Assembly (NCBI RefSeq): GCF_900188425.1
Contig: NZ_FZON01000012.1
Span: 1 to 64,000 of the forward strand
From: Antarctobacter heliothermus
GTDB lineage: Bacteria; Pseudomonadota; Alphaproteobacteria; Rhodobacterales; Rhodobacteraceae
Reading direction: 5' to 3'
Length of the DNA: 64,000 nucleotides
Shown: piece after piece, positions 33,761 through 43,102 of the stretch
Numbering within the stretch: the stretch's first letter is position 1
How the letters are laid out: every line of letters starts with the position of its first letter
Translations under genes and position numbers: made by a program
The notes under the pieces: model-generated
What the model was told of the DNA's origin: nothing
Seen by the model: only the letters and a program-made list of their open reading frames with translations
Databases searched by the model: none

Positions 33761-35947
33761 TCAGCGCAATCGCAGGGCGTTGAGCGAGACGGTAATGGAA
33801 CTGGCAGACATGGCCAATGCGGCAATCAGCGGCGAGCAGAGCCCCGCCACCGCCAGCGGTACGGCAATCACGTTGTACCATGTGGCGATAGTGAAATTTT
33901 CGCGGATACGGCGGGTCGCTTTGCGTGCGGTTGAAATGGCGTCAGGGATCGGCGCAAGCGTTCCGCCCAGCAGGACGATGTCCGAAGCCACACGCGCTGC
34001 GTCCAGCGCTGACGCGGGGGAGATCGAGGCATGGGCGGCGGTTAGCGCGGCCGTGTCGTTCAGCCCGTCACCCACCATCAGCACATGCGCGCCAGATTGA
34101 GTCAGCTTTTCGATCCGGGCGGATTTGTCTTGTGGCAGCGCCTCTGCCATCCATTGCGTGATGCCCAACCGGCCTGCCAGTGCCTCGACCGCAAGAGGCG
34201 TATCGCCAGAGATCAGGATGACTTTCAACCCGGCGGCTTGCAGGGCGGATACCGCCGTGTCGGCCCCTTCGCGCAGCCGGTCGGTGAACAGGAAGCCCTG
34301 TGCCGGTCCGTCACCTACGCGCAGCCATGCGGCTGTCTGTATGCCTGGGCCGGCGCCGACCCAGGCCGCGCGGCCCAGCCGCACGTCTTCTCCATGCCAG
34401 GTGCCTTGAGTGCCATGCCCGGGGATTTCCATCACATTTGTGATGGCGGCGGGTTTGATCCCGGCATCGCGCGCGGCGGCTGTCAGGGATTGTGAAAGCG
34501 GATGGCTGGACCCTTCGGCCAGCGCCAGGGCGATTTCCAGATCACGCCGGGAGAAGTCGCCGAGGTTGGTCAGTTCCGGCGTGCCCGCCGTCAATGTGCC
34601 AGTCTTGTCGAAGACCACTGTATCGACTTGTGCCAGACGTTCCAGCGCGGTGGAATCCTTGATCAGCAGGCCGCGTTTGAACAACCGGCCAGAGGCCGCA
34701 GTGGTCACCGCCGGAACAGCAAGGCCAAGCGCGCAGGGGCAGGTGATGATCAGCACGGCCGCGGCAATGTTGAGCGCCACGCGCAGGTCGCCGGTAAAGG
34801 CCAGCCAGCCAAGGAAGGCCAGCGCCGAAAGGATATGTACGCCGGGCGCGTAGAGTTTGGCGGCGCGATCCGCCAGCGAGGTGTAGCGCGAGCGACCGGA
34901 TTCGGCCACGGCCACCAGATCGGCCATGCGGTGCAATGAGCTGTCGCGGCCCACGGCGCTGGCCCGCACCACCAGCGGTCCGGTCAGGTTGACCTCTCCG
35001 GCGCTGACGGTGCGGCCGGGTTCCGCGAAGACCGGCAGAGTTTCCCCTGTCAGCAGGGAGCGGTCCAGTTCCGAGGTGCCTTGGGTGATCTCGCCGTCTA
35101 CCGGCATCCGTCCGCCCGGGCGCACGCGGATCAGATCGCCGACGGCCAGAGCGCTGACCGATACTTGTTCCTCGCCGTCGTCTGTTACCCGCCAGGCACG
35201 CGGCACCTCCAGCGCGGCCAGTTCTTCGGCGGCGGATCGGGCGACGGAACGGGTACGGTGATCCAGGTAGCGCCCGGTGAGCAGGAAAAAGGTCAGCGTG
35301 ATGGCGGCATCGAAATAGGCATGTTCGCCAGACAGAGACGTTTCCCAGAGCGATGTGCCCACCGCCAGCAGAATCGCCAGCGAAATCGGAACGTCCATAT
35401 TCAGGCGACGCGCCGACAGGGCGGTCCAGGCGTTGCGAAAGAAGGGCATTCCGGAAAAGGCCACGGTCGGCAGGACGATGGCGGCGGAAATCCAGTGGAA
35501 CAGATCGCGGGTCGGGCCCTCGGCCCCGGACCAGACCGCGACCGACAAAAGCATGACGTTCATCGAGGCAAAGCCCGCAACAGCCAGCCGCATCAGCAGA
35601 TCGCGCCCGGCCTTGTCCGTTGCTGTCGCTGACAAGGCGCTGTTGTCCAGCTCATGCGCCTCATAGCCTGCGCCTTCGACCACCGGGATGACATCGGCGG
35701 CGGTCAGGTCTGGCGCGGCCTCGATACTCACCCGCTTGAGCGTCAGGTTGACCCGTGCCGAGCGGATGCCCGGGAAAGCGTTCAGCGCACGTTCGACCGA
35801 TGACATGCAGGCCGCGCAGTGGATCGTTGGCAGCGAAAGGACGATATGGGCCTCTGTCGGGGCAGCCTGCGCGGCCAGCGCCTCTGCTGCGGGAGCAGCG
35901 GCGCAGGCGGGGCAGGCGGAGGCAGGCGGGCGCAGCGTGGCGGTCAT
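33761..35947 (-). CDS. ccoI: Copper-translocating P1B-type ATPase for cbb3 assembly
   Basis: This 728-residue ATPase exports copper across the inner membrane for cbb3 oxidase assembly. It has an N-terminal CPACAA motif (13-18) and a heavy-metal-associated domain with HCAACMSSVE near 43-52. The membrane translocation motif is TCPCALGLAVP. The phosphorylation motif is FDKTGTLTAGTPE, followed by GDGLNDTAAL and the HP motif in EGSSHPLSQSL. About eight membrane helices surround the ATPase domains. It starts one base beyond ccoH. Confidence 0.95.
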   Translation of the reverse strand: MTATLRPPASACPACAAAPAAEALAAQAAPTEAHIVLSLPTIHCAACMSSVERALNAFPGIRSARVNLTLKRVSIEAAPDLTAADVIPVVEGAGYEAHELDNSALSATATDKAGRDLLMRLAVAGFASMNVMLLSVAVWSGAEGPTRDLFHWISAAIVLPTVAFSGMPFFRNAWTALSARRLNMDVPISLAILLAVGTSLWETSLSGEHAYFDAAITLTFFLLTGRYLDHRTRSVARSAAEELAALEVPRAWRVTDDGEEQVSVSALAVGDLIRVRPGGRMPVDGEITQGTSELDRSLLTGETLPVFAEPGRTVSAGEVNLTGPLVVRASAVGRDSSLHRMADLVAVAESGRSRYTSLADRAAKLYAPGVHILSALAFLGWLAFTGDLRVALNIAAAVLIITCPCALGLAVPAVTTAASGRLFKRGLLIKDSTALERLAQVDTVVFDKTGTLTAGTPELTNLGDFSRRDLEIALALAEGSSHPLSQSLTAAARDAGIKPAAITNVMEIPGHGTQGTWHGEDVRLGRAAWVGAGPGIQTAAWLRVGDGPAQGFLFTDRLREGADTAVSALQAAGLKVILISGDTPLAVEALAGRLGITQWMAEALPQDKSARIEKLTQSGAHVLMVGDGLNDTAALTAAHASISPASALDAARVASDIVLLGGTLAPIPDAISTARKATRRIRENFTIATWYNVIAVPLAVAGLCSPLIAALAMSASSITVSLNALRLR

Positions 35948-35948
35948 G

Positions 35949-36413
35949 TCAGTGGGTCACCGTCATTTCCAGCCGCTGCTGAAACGGTGTTCCGTCCAGT
36001 GCCGTCGCGGTCAACCAGACGTCCCAGTTGCCCGGGCGCAGCGTTTCGTAAGCGACGTAAGCGTGGCCGTTGAAGGTAAATTCCGGTTCGCGGTCATCAC
36101 TGACATTGGTCGGGCGGCCGACCTTGGCATGCAGCCGCGACGCCTGAACAGGGCGGCCCTGTGTATCGGTGATGGTGAGGATCAGCATATCCTCTTGCAG
36201 GTGCGCCGCGACCGTCCATCCCAGGCTTTCCTGGTCGGCGCGGCGTTTGTCGAACGTCTGGCTGGCGACATAGGAATTGGCGACTTCAAGGCCGGGGAAT
36301 GTGCTGACGGCATTCACCGCCAACGCGATATTCACCCCAATGATCACTGCAAAGGCGCTGCAGAAGATCCCCAGGACATGCCAACCCTTGAGGGTAAATT
36401 CCTTGCCAGCCAT
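35949..36413 (-). CDS. ccoH: FixH/CcoH family cbb3 assembly protein
   Basis: This 154-residue protein has one N-terminal membrane helix (WHVLGIFCSAFAVIIGVNIALAV, split here as GIFCSAFAVIIGVNIALAV, about 15-33) and a periplasmic beta-rich domain ending LRPGNWDVWLTATALDGTPF. CcoH is thought to stabilise the CcoI copper pump or assembling cbb3 oxidase. Its ATG overlaps the ccoG stop (ATGA). Gene order supports the call strongly. Confidence 0.92.
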   Translation of the reverse strand: MAGKEFTLKGWHVLGIFCSAFAVIIGVNIALAVNAVSTFPGLEVANSYVASQTFDKRRADQESLGWTVAAHLQEDMLILTITDTQGRPVQASRLHAKVGRPTNVSDDREPEFTFNGHAYVAYETLRPGNWDVWLTATALDGTPFQQRLEMTVTH

Positions 36414-37846
36414 CAGTTCGCCCTTCCGTTGAAAAACGTGTCGTTGTGCGCGCGGTCGCCGTTTGTCAGATCCTCGACCCAGAACCGGAACTCGGTGCGT
36501 TCAGAGGCTGCCGGGGCGGAGGACGTTGGTGCAATGACATATACCTTTCGCAGGTAGGTCGCATTGGCCGGGACGTCCACGGTTTCATAGGGAGTGCCCT
36601 CCAGCTGGACCCGCAGGGTTGGATCGCCGGTCAGCGTGATGCGGAATGGCCTGTCCTCTCCGTGCTTGTTGAGCAGGCGCACGTCATAGGTGTTGCGGAT
36701 TGATCCGTCTGACAGGGTCACAAAGGTCGGGTTGCGCACCGGAGCGACCGTCATTTCGATTTCGGGTCGGATGAACAGGGCAAAGACGAGGCCGACACCC
36801 ACAAGGCTCCACAGCGTGGTGTACATGATCGTGCGGGGCCGAAAGACGTGTTTCCAGACCGGGCGGGGGTCATTGCCCGCGCGTTCGCCCGGTTCGTCCG
36901 AAAAGGCGAGATAGTCGATCAATCCGCGCGGCTTGCCGATCTTGGCCATCACGTCGTCACAGGCGTCGATGCACAGCGCGCAGGTGATGCATTCCATCTG
37001 CTGACCGTCACGGATGTCGATGCCCATGGGGCAGACGTTGACGCAGGCCATACAGTCGATGCAGTCGCCCAGATTTTCGGCTCCTTCGGACTTGCGATGT
37101 TTGCCGCGCGGCTCTCCGCGCCAGTCGCGATAGCCGACGGTCAGCGTTTCCTCGTCCATCATCGCGGCCTGGATGCGCGGCCAGGGGCAGGCATAGATGC
37201 AGATCTGTTCGCGGGCGAACCCGCCAAAGAAAAAGGTCGTCAGCGTCAGGATAAGCATGGTGATATAGGCCGCCGGATGTGCCTGCCCGGTGACGAGATC
37301 CATCAACAGGCTGGGCGCATCGGCAAAATAGAACACCCAGGCACCGCCGGTGGCCAGACCGATCAGGAACCAGACCACCCATTTGGTCAGTCGCAGACGT
37401 ATCTTGCGGAAATCCATCTTTTTCTGACGGTGTAGACGCAGCCGCGCGTTGCGGTCGCCCTCGATCCAGCGTTCCACGAGAATGAACAGATCGGTCCAGA
37501 CGGTTTGCGGGCAGGCATAGCCGCACCACACCCGTCCCAGCGCCGAGGTGAACAGGAACAGGCCAAGACCCGCCATGATCAGTAGGCCCGCGACAAAGTA
37601 GAACTCATGCGGCCAGATCTCGATCCAGAAGAAAAAGAAGCGCCGATTGGCAAGGTCGATCAACACCGCCTGATCCGGAAGTTGTGGTCCACGGTCCCAG
37701 CGCAGCCAAGGGGTGATGTAGTAAATTCCCAGCGTCACAATCATGATGATCCACTTGAGATTGCGGAAATTGCCTTTGACGCGCTTGGGAAAGATCGGTT
37801 CGCGGGATGCGTACAGGGAGGGAGGCGGGGAATTGCTGTCGGACAC
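36413..37846 (-). CDS. ccoG: Membrane-bound ferredoxin-like cbb3 assembly protein RdxA/CcoG
   Basis: This 477-residue membrane protein carries several transmembrane helices and two 4Fe-4S clusters. It is implicated in copper reduction for cbb3 assembly. The cluster motifs are CIDCMACVNVCPMGIDIR and ECITCALCIDACD, near 255-300, with an additional membrane cysteine in LFTSALGRVWCGYACPQTVW. A periplasmic Ig-like C-terminal domain follows residue 340. The start is a GTG at 37846. An FNR box is 64 bases upstream. Confidence 0.95.
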   Translation of the reverse strand: MSDSNSPPPSLYASREPIFPKRVKGNFRNLKWIIMIVTLGIYYITPWLRWDRGPQLPDQAVLIDLANRRFFFFWIEIWPHEFYFVAGLLIMAGLGLFLFTSALGRVWCGYACPQTVWTDLFILVERWIEGDRNARLRLHRQKKMDFRKIRLRLTKWVVWFLIGLATGGAWVFYFADAPSLLMDLVTGQAHPAAYITMLILTLTTFFFGGFAREQICIYACPWPRIQAAMMDEETLTVGYRDWRGEPRGKHRKSEGAENLGDCIDCMACVNVCPMGIDIRDGQQMECITCALCIDACDDVMAKIGKPRGLIDYLAFSDEPGERAGNDPRPVWKHVFRPRTIMYTTLWSLVGVGLVFALFIRPEIEMTVAPVRNPTFVTLSDGSIRNTYDVRLLNKHGEDRPFRITLTGDPTLRVQLEGTPYETVDVPANATYLRKVYVIAPTSSAPAASERTEFRFWVEDLTNGDRAHNDTFFNGRAN

Positions 37847-37909
37847 GGCGGATTCGCTCCGTTGGATTAGGATTTGGGCCGGTTTTCACAGAGCGCGGCC
37901 TGCGCAGCT

Positions 37910-37923
37910 TTGACCTGCATCAA
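37910..37923 (-). promoter_or_regulatory. FNR-type box upstream of ccoG
   Basis: On the minus strand this reads TTGATGCAGGTCAA, matching the FNR/CRP-type consensus TTGAT-N4-ATCAA at all but one outer position. It is 64 bases upstream of the GTG of ccoG, a usual distance for an activator site. Confidence 0.75.
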
Positions 37924-37938
37924 TTTTGAGTTTGAAAC

Positions 37939-38814
37939 TCAGCTTTTACGTGCTTCGCGGCGGAGCCAGTTCAGGAATGCCTTGAGCGGAGGGCGCGGGA
38001 CACCGGGGCGCGTGACGATGTGATACCCCTTTTCCTTGTTGTCTTCGAACAGTTTTCGCAGCCGACCGGCGCGGATGTCCGGTTCGACAAACACACCTGC
38101 GACGATGGCAATGCCCTGGCCCGCGCGGGCGGCCTCCAGCATCAGGTTCCCCGGCATGGCAGTAAAGCCGCGGCCCGCGTCCCGGTCCACGCCGTTCTTG
38201 GCAAACCAGTCGGTCGCCTCGTTGGTGCCCAGTTCCTGCAACCAGTGATAATCGCGCAGGTCGGACGGCGAGGTGATCTGGCGGTCGCCGACAAGATCCG
38301 GTGCGGCAACAACAACGATGGGCGACCGGATCAGCGGTTCGGACAGCAGGCCGGGCCATGATCCGTCGCCATAGCGCAGGGCAAGATCAATGCCGCCCGG
38401 TTCCAGCGTCTGAACCCTGGCTGAGGGGTCGATCATCAGGTTGATGTCGGGGTGTGCCTCGCGGAAGACACTCAGCCGCGGCATCAGCCAAGATGCCGCC
38501 AAGGTGGGTGTGACAGAAATCTGCAACGGACGAGAGGCATCGGCACCGGTCAGCGCCTCGATTGTCTGGGCAATGCCACCAAAGGCATCGGTCAGACTGC
38601 GGGCCAATGTTTCGCCCTCGGGTGTCAGCGCCAGCTTGCGGCCCGAACGGTCCAGCAACGCAACGCCCAGATGCGTTTCCAGCGCGCGCATCTGCTGGCT
38701 GATGGCAGCGTGACTAACATTCAGCAGATCCCCGGCCGCACTGACAGTGCGCGCCTGCGCATAGGCTGCAAAGGCGCGCATGGAGGAGAGGGGTGGGAGC
38801 GTTGACCAGTTCAT
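37939..38814 (-). CDS. LysR-family transcriptional regulator, GcvA-like
   Basis: This 291-residue LysR-type regulator has an N-terminal winged helix-turn-helix (LPPLSSMRAFAAYAQARTVS, then AAGDLLNVSHAAISQQMRALE) and a C-terminal substrate-binding domain from about 90 (LQISVTPTLAASWLMPRLSVF). The sequence LEPGGIDLALRYGDGSWPG resembles GcvA/AmpR-type proteins. No target is evident: it is divergent from two tiny ORFs starting 100 bases away and upstream of ccoG on the same strand. Confidence 0.88.
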   Translation of the reverse strand: MNWSTLPPLSSMRAFAAYAQARTVSAAGDLLNVSHAAISQQMRALETHLGVALLDRSGRKLALTPEGETLARSLTDAFGGIAQTIEALTGADASRPLQISVTPTLAASWLMPRLSVFREAHPDINLMIDPSARVQTLEPGGIDLALRYGDGSWPGLLSEPLIRSPIVVVAAPDLVGDRQITSPSDLRDYHWLQELGTNEATDWFAKNGVDRDAGRGFTAMPGNLMLEAARAGQGIAIVAGVFVEPDIRAGRLRKLFEDNKEKGYHIVTRPGVPRPPLKAFLNWLRREARKS

Positions 38815-38913
38815 CTGTAATTATGGCTTACATAATGGATTTATTCCTGAGTCGCATGAAGGCCGTGTTCGGGTCAAGTTACTTGCAGAGTTGAACACGT
38901 CATGGAGGCTTTG

Positions 38914-39069
38914 ATGTTCGGAATACTTGCAAGAAGTTTTCTCACCGCGACCCGGAATTCCCCGGACCCGCGCCCGCACCGGTCCGAGGCGCTGCCCAAG
39001 TTGAGCTGGATTGACGAGGATCTGCCGTTCCGCAGTCACGCCGGATCGCGGAGCGGGCGCGATGATTGA
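38914..39069 (+). CDS. Possible microprotein of 51 residues divergent from the LysR gene
   Basis: A GGAGG ribosome site lies 7 bases before the ATG. The protein begins MFGILARSFLTATRNSPDPR and continues with a Pro/His/Arg-rich middle, then LPKLSWIDEDLPFRSHAGSR. No signal peptide, membrane helix or known domain is visible. The reading frame overlaps a second small frame at an ATGATTGA junction. The good ribosome site favours expression, but length and lack of homologues in memory keep the call tentative. Confidence 0.4.
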   Translation: MFGILARSFLTATRNSPDPRPHRSEALPKLSWIDEDLPFRSHAGSRSGRDD

Positions 39070-39187
39070 TCCGGTGGCCTATCTGCCGGATCTCTGGCGC
39101 GCGCCGGATCCGGCACGGCGCATCTTTGCCAACGCGCGGGGCAGGGTGTTCCCGGAAAAGCGCCGGGCCGGCGTCTGTTTTCGGTGA
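39062..39187 (+). CDS. Possible second microprotein, 41 residues, overlapping the first
   Basis: The ATG lies 8 bases from the end of the previous ORF (ATGATTGA), which would allow translational coupling. The product starts MIDPVAYLPDLWRAPDPARR and ends RRAGVCFR. It is basic and has no recognised domain. There is no separate ribosome site. A stem-loop follows 10 bases after the stop. Confidence 0.3.
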   Translation: MIDPVAYLPDLWRAPDPARRIFANARGRVFPEKRRAGVCFR

Positions 39188-39454
39188 AGGAGAAAGGGGC
39201 GCTGGCGTCCTAGGAAACGCGCGAACAGGACAGGACACCAGCGCCACACCCCGTCCTACAAGGGCGGGGTACTGTGCGTCGGAATGTGTTTCCCGACGAC
39301 CTTGTCCTCAATCTACAGGCCGGTGAATCGCGCGCCTTGACTTGGGTCAAGCGGCGGCGTCCCGAGACGATTAATTGCGGTCGGGGCAGGGCGTCGCGCA
39401 GGCAAAAAGAAACCCCCGCCAATGGCGGGGGTTTCATGTTCGATCGAAAGAGGA
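39188..39454. other. Non-coding spacer between the microORFs and ccoP
   Basis: The spacer starts with a 14-bp imperfect stem (39198-39211 with 39232-39245, one G-T mismatch) around a 20-base loop. It is not followed by a T run. The right end holds the ccoP terminator. No additional gene is apparent. Confidence 0.55.
39403..39436 (-). terminator. Rho-independent terminator of ccoNOQP
   Basis: The stem GAAACCCCCGC (39409-39419) pairs with GCGGGGGTTTC (39425-39435). Read on the minus strand it ends in a TTTTT run. It lies about 20 bases beyond the ccoP stop. Confidence 0.85.
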
Positions 39455-40342
39455 TCAGTCTTCGGAGGCTTCGCCACCGCCAAGCCCGTGGACATAGGTC
39501 GCCACGGCGCGGATTTCTGCCTCGCTCAGCTCGGCCCCGCCCATGGGCGGCATCACGCCAAAGCGCGAGTTGTAGACGGTCTGATACAGCGAGTCGTAGT
39601 CACCGCCGTACAGCCAGATCGCATCCGTCAGGTTGGGCGCGCCCTGGTAGCGGTCGCCGGTGCCGTCTTCCATGTGGCAGCCCGTGCAGTTGATCTCAAA
39701 GACTTCGGCACCCGCTTCGGCGGCGGCCGCATCCTTCGGGGTCTGCCCGGAAAGTTGCATCACATAGTTGACGGCCTGCACGACCTCTTCCTCGGCCAGC
39801 AGCTCGTCACGGCCAAAGGCCGGCATCTCGGACCAGCGGGCCATGTCATCCACTTCGTTGCGGATGCCGTGGCTGATCGTTTCGTGGATCGCCTCGATCG
39901 AGCCGCCCCAGAGCCAATCATCGTCCAGCAAGTTGGGATAGCCCTTGGCCCCCGCGGCCCCCGAGCCGTGGCACTGGGCGCACCAGGTCAGAAACACCGC
40001 TGCGCCTGCGTTGTTGGCGTAGGTCAGCAATTCCTGATCATCGGGAATCGCACCCAGATCAGCCGCCGCCAGTTTGGCGTTGATCGGGGCCAGCTCTGCC
40101 TCGTGCGCCTCGATCGCCTTGGCGACGTTGACGCGTGTGGAAAAGCCCAGCAGACCCGGTGTCGCCGCCTTGATGCCCGGCCACGCGGGATAGGCGATGG
40201 AATAGCCGATCGCCCAGACGATGCAGGCATAAAAAGTATACAGCCACCATTTTGGCAGCGGCTTGTTGTACTCCTTGATGCCGTCCCATTCGTGGCCCGT
40301 CGTCTCATAGTCGAGATCGTCGTGATTTTTGTTGTCACTCAT
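39455..40342 (-). CDS. ccoP: cbb3-type cytochrome c oxidase subunit III (CcoP)
   Basis: This 295-residue diheme cytochrome c passes electrons to CcoO/CcoN. One membrane helix (WWLYTFYACIVWAIGYSIAY, about 32-51) anchors it. Heme-binding motifs are CAQCH (121-125) and CTGCH (219-223), and methionine ligands lie in SEMPAFG and GVMPPMGG. The layout fits CcoP. It is the last gene of the oxidase operon, 12 bases after ccoQ. Confidence 0.97.
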   Translation of the reverse strand: MSDNKNHDDLDYETTGHEWDGIKEYNKPLPKWWLYTFYACIVWAIGYSIAYPAWPGIKAATPGLLGFSTRVNVAKAIEAHEAELAPINAKLAAADLGAIPDDQELLTYANNAGAAVFLTWCAQCHGSGAAGAKGYPNLLDDDWLWGGSIEAIHETISHGIRNEVDDMARWSEMPAFGRDELLAEEEVVQAVNYVMQLSGQTPKDAAAAEAGAEVFEINCTGCHMEDGTGDRYQGAPNLTDAIWLYGGDYDSLYQTVYNSRFGVMPPMGGAELSEAEIRAVATYVHGLGGGEASED

Positions 40343-40354
40343 GTCCTGGGCTCC

Positions 40355-40546
40355 TTATTGCGCAGGGTCGTCCCCGGGGGACGCGGCAGGTCTGTCGTCA
40401 TGACGAAACGGGATGTTGGCAATATCCTCGTGGACCTTTCGTGATCCGGGCCGAAAGGCCCAGATCACGATCCCCACGAAGATTGCGAACATTGCAAGCA
40501 GCGCCCAGCTGTCGGCCAGTTGACGGAGAAAGGAATAGGTTTCCAT
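40355..40546 (-). CDS. ccoQ: cbb3 oxidase subunit CcoQ
   Basis: This 63-residue single-pass protein begins METYSFLRQLADSWALLAMF and has one membrane helix (LLAMFAIFVGIVIWAF) followed by a charged tail, as in CcoQ/FixQ. It stabilises the oxidase. It lies between ccoO and ccoP, as expected. Confidence 0.93.
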   Translation of the reverse strand: METYSFLRQLADSWALLAMFAIFVGIVIWAFRPGSRKVHEDIANIPFRHDDRPAASPGDDPAQ

Positions 40547-40557
40547 GTCTTTCCCCC

Positions 40558-41286
40558 TTACCGGCTTGCGTCAGGCGTGAAGGTCGAGAAATCGACCAGC
40601 GTGCCCAACATTTGCAGGTAAGCGATCAGCGCGTCCGCCTCAGAGATGCCGGGAGCACCGTCAAAGTTTCGGACGTTGACCTTGTCGCCATAGCGCTCCA
40701 GCAGGCCGTCATAGTCGCTGTCGGGGTCTGCCTGTGCCATGAAGTCCGCCTGAGCGGCTTCGATCATCTCGTCCGTGTAGGGGACGCCGACAAAGCGGTT
40801 GGTCTTGATCAGATCTGCGACATAGGTGCCCTCGATCAGCTTGGCTTCGAGAAAGCCGTATTTGGGCATGACCGATTCCGGCACCACTGACTGCGGGTTG
40901 CGCATGTGGTCAACGTGCCATTCGTCGGAATACCGGCCACCCACACGGGCCAGATCCGGCCCGGTGCGTTTGGACCCCCACTGGAACGGGTGATCGTACT
41001 TGCTTTCCGCCGCAAGGCTGTAGTGGCCATAGCGTTCGACCTCGTCCCGCATGGGGCGGATCATCTGACTGTGGCAGACGTAACAGCCCTCGCGGACATA
41101 GATGTCACGCCCGGTCAGTTCCAGCGGAGTGTAAGGGCGCATGCCTTCCACGTCCTCAATGGTGTTTTCGAGGTAGAAGAGCGGCACGATTTGCACCAGC
41201 CCGCCGATGGCCACCACCAGAAAGGCAAAGATGGCCAGCAGCGTGACGTTCCGTTCAAGGATCGCGTGTTTGTTGAGAATGCTCAT
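40558..41286 (-). CDS. ccoO: cbb3-type cytochrome c oxidase subunit II (CcoO)
   Basis: This 242-residue monoheme cytochrome c subunit has an N-terminal membrane helix ([21 protein letters not shown], about 14-34) and a heme motif CYVCH (68-72) followed by [10 protein letters not shown]. The methionine ligand is likely in the C-terminal part. It lies 12 bases after ccoN. Confidence 0.97.
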   Translation of the reverse strand: MSILNKHAILERNVTLLAIFAFLVVAIGGLVQIVPLFYLENTIEDVEGMRPYTPLELTGRDIYVREGCYVCHSQMIRPMRDEVERYGHYSLAAESKYDHPFQWGSKRTGPDLARVGGRYSDEWHVDHMRNPQSVVPESVMPKYGFLEAKLIEGTYVADLIKTNRFVGVPYTDEMIEAAQADFMAQADPDSDYDGLLERYGDKVNVRNFDGAPGISEADALIAYLQMLGTLVDFSTFTPDASR

Positions 41287-41298
41287 GGTCCGGTCTCC

Positions 41299-42909
41299 TT
41301 ATTCGGCCGGAGTGGCATGGGCCACGGCAGCGTCGGCCTCTACGGCAGGTGAACGCGTGGCGGTCATCCACAGGTTGTAGCACATGATCAAGGCACCAGT
41401 GAGGAAGAGCCCACCGCCCGTCGCACGCACGACATACATCGGGAATTTCGCAGCCACAGTGTCGGCGAAAGAGTTCACGAGGAAACCGTTTGCATCCACT
41501 TCGCGCCACATCAGGCCCTCCATGATGCCGGTCACCCACATGGACGCCGCGTAGAGCACGATGCCGATTGTGGCGAGCCAGAAGTGCCAGGACACCATCG
41601 ACAGCGAATACAGACGCTCACGGTTCCACAGTTTCGGCACCAGATAGTAAAGCGCACCAAAGGTGATCATGCCGTTCCAGCCAAGCGCGCCGGAATGAAC
41701 GTGACCAATGGTCCAGTCGGTGTAGTGGCTGAGGCTGTTGACCGCGCGGATCGACATCATCGGACCTTCAAAGGTCGACATGCCGTAAAAGCCGACAGAG
41801 ATCACCATCATCCGAATGACCGGATCCGTGCGCAGCTTGTCCCAAGCGCCGGACAGCGTCATCAGGCCGTTGATCATGCCCCCCCAGGACGGCATCCACA
41901 GCACGATCGAGAACACCATGCCAAGGGTCGAGGCCCAGTCAGGCAGAGCGGTGTAGTGCAGGTGGTGGGGACCGGCCCAGATGTAGAGGAAGATCAGCGC
42001 CCAGAAATGGATGATCGACAGTTTGTAGCTGAATACCGGGCGTTCGGCCTGCTTGGGCACAAAGTAGTACATCATGCCCAGAAAGCCGGCCGTCAGGAAG
42101 AAGCCAACGGCGTTGTGGCCATACCACCACTGGGTCATCGCATCTTGCACGCCCGAGAAGACCTGCACAGATTTCGAGCCCCAGATCGATACCGGGATCG
42201 ACATGTTGTTGAAGATATGCAGCATCGCGACTGTCAGGATGAAGGACAGGAAGAACCAGTTGGCGACGTAGATGTGCGGCTCTTTCCGTTTTACCAGAGT
42301 GCCGACAAAGACCGCCAGATACGCAACCCAGACCAGCGTCAGCCAGAGGTCTACATACCATTCCGGTTCAGCGTATTCCTTGGACTGGGTGGACCCCAGA
42401 ACATAGCCGGTCGCGGCCAGCACGATAAACAGCTGGTAGCCCCAGAACACAAACCAAGCCAAGCCACCGCCCCAGAGGCGGGCCGCCGAGGTGCGCTGTA
42501 CCACATAGAAGGAGGTGGCAATCAGCGCGTTGCCGCCAAAGGCAAAGATCACAGCACTGGTGTGCAGCGGACGCAGGCGGCCAAAGTTCATGTACCCTTG
42601 TGCCCACTCGTAGTTCAGCGAGGGAAAGGCCAGCTGCGTGGCAATCCAGGTGCCGACGAGAAAGCCGGTCACACCCCAAAAGGCGGTGGCGATCACGCCA
42701 TATCGGATCACGCCGTCCATGTATTCGTTTTGAGGAGCCGGTGTCACCGGCTCATCTGTGTGGCGCAAGACCCACACGAACAATCCGGCGGATACCGCCA
42801 GAATGATGATCGCGTGAATCATGTAAGCCACATCGCGTGCGTAATTGATTGCGATCATCGAGAAGATCGCAATCAGTCCCAGCACGATGAGCTTGAGATA
42901 ATTCAACAT
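41299..42909 (-). CDS. ccoN: cbb3-type cytochrome c oxidase subunit I (CcoN)
   Basis: This 536-residue catalytic subunit of the high-affinity terminal oxidase has about 12 membrane helices. Heme and copper ligands are in [53 protein letters not shown] and [19 protein letters not shown]. The ATG at 42909 is chosen over 42933 because an AAGGGACG site precedes it and the protein then starts [11 protein letters not shown], a membrane-helix start. An FNR box is about 93 bases upstream. Confidence 0.97.
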   Translation of the reverse strand: MLNYLKLIVLGLIAIFSMIAINYARDVAYMIHAIIILAVSAGLFVWVLRHTDEPVTPAPQNEYMDGVIRYGVIATAFWGVTGFLVGTWIATQLAFPSLNYEWAQGYMNFGRLRPLHTSAVIFAFGGNALIATSFYVVQRTSAARLWGGGLAWFVFWGYQLFIVLAATGYVLGSTQSKEYAEPEWYVDLWLTLVWVAYLAVFVGTLVKRKEPHIYVANWFFLSFILTVAMLHIFNNMSIPVSIWGSKSVQVFSGVQDAMTQWWYGHNAVGFFLTAGFLGMMYYFVPKQAERPVFSYKLSIIHFWALIFLYIWAGPHHLHYTALPDWASTLGMVFSIVLWMPSWGGMINGLMTLSGAWDKLRTDPVIRMMVISVGFYGMSTFEGPMMSIRAVNSLSHYTDWTIGHVHSGALGWNGMITFGALYYLVPKLWNRERLYSLSMVSWHFWLATIGIVLYAASMWVTGIMEGLMWREVDANGFLVNSFADTVAAKFPMYVVRATGGGLFLTGALIMCYNLWMTATRSPAVEADAAVAHATPAE

Positions 42910-43001
42910 TTTTCGTCCCTTCGTCTGACCCAAACGATTCTATGACCGCGAGGGCGTCATTTGACTGCGCCCCTGTTAGCTATGTAACGCGAAAGGCATC
43001 C

Positions 43002-43015
43002 TTGATCTGCATCAA
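43002..43015. promoter_or_regulatory. FNR box 1 between ccoN and the stress-protein gene
   Basis: TTGATCTGCATCAA is a perfect palindromic FNR-type box. It lies 93 bases upstream of ccoN (minus strand) and 88 upstream of the divergent Usp gene. It is nearly identical to the box before hemN. Confidence 0.85.
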
Positions 43016-43033
43016 TGGAACAAGATGGATATG

Positions 43034-43047
43034 TTGACCGGCGTCAA
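43034..43047. promoter_or_regulatory. FNR box 2 between ccoN and the stress-protein gene
   Basis: TTGACCGGCGTCAA matches the TTGA-N6-TCAA core. It lies 56 bases upstream of the Usp ATG and 125 from ccoN, so it probably acts on the Usp promoter while box 1 acts on ccoN. Confidence 0.65.
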
Positions 43048-43102
43048 AGTGCGACGAAAGGCGCAACGATAGCTTGTGCGCATGAAGCCGACGGAGACGC
43101 AC

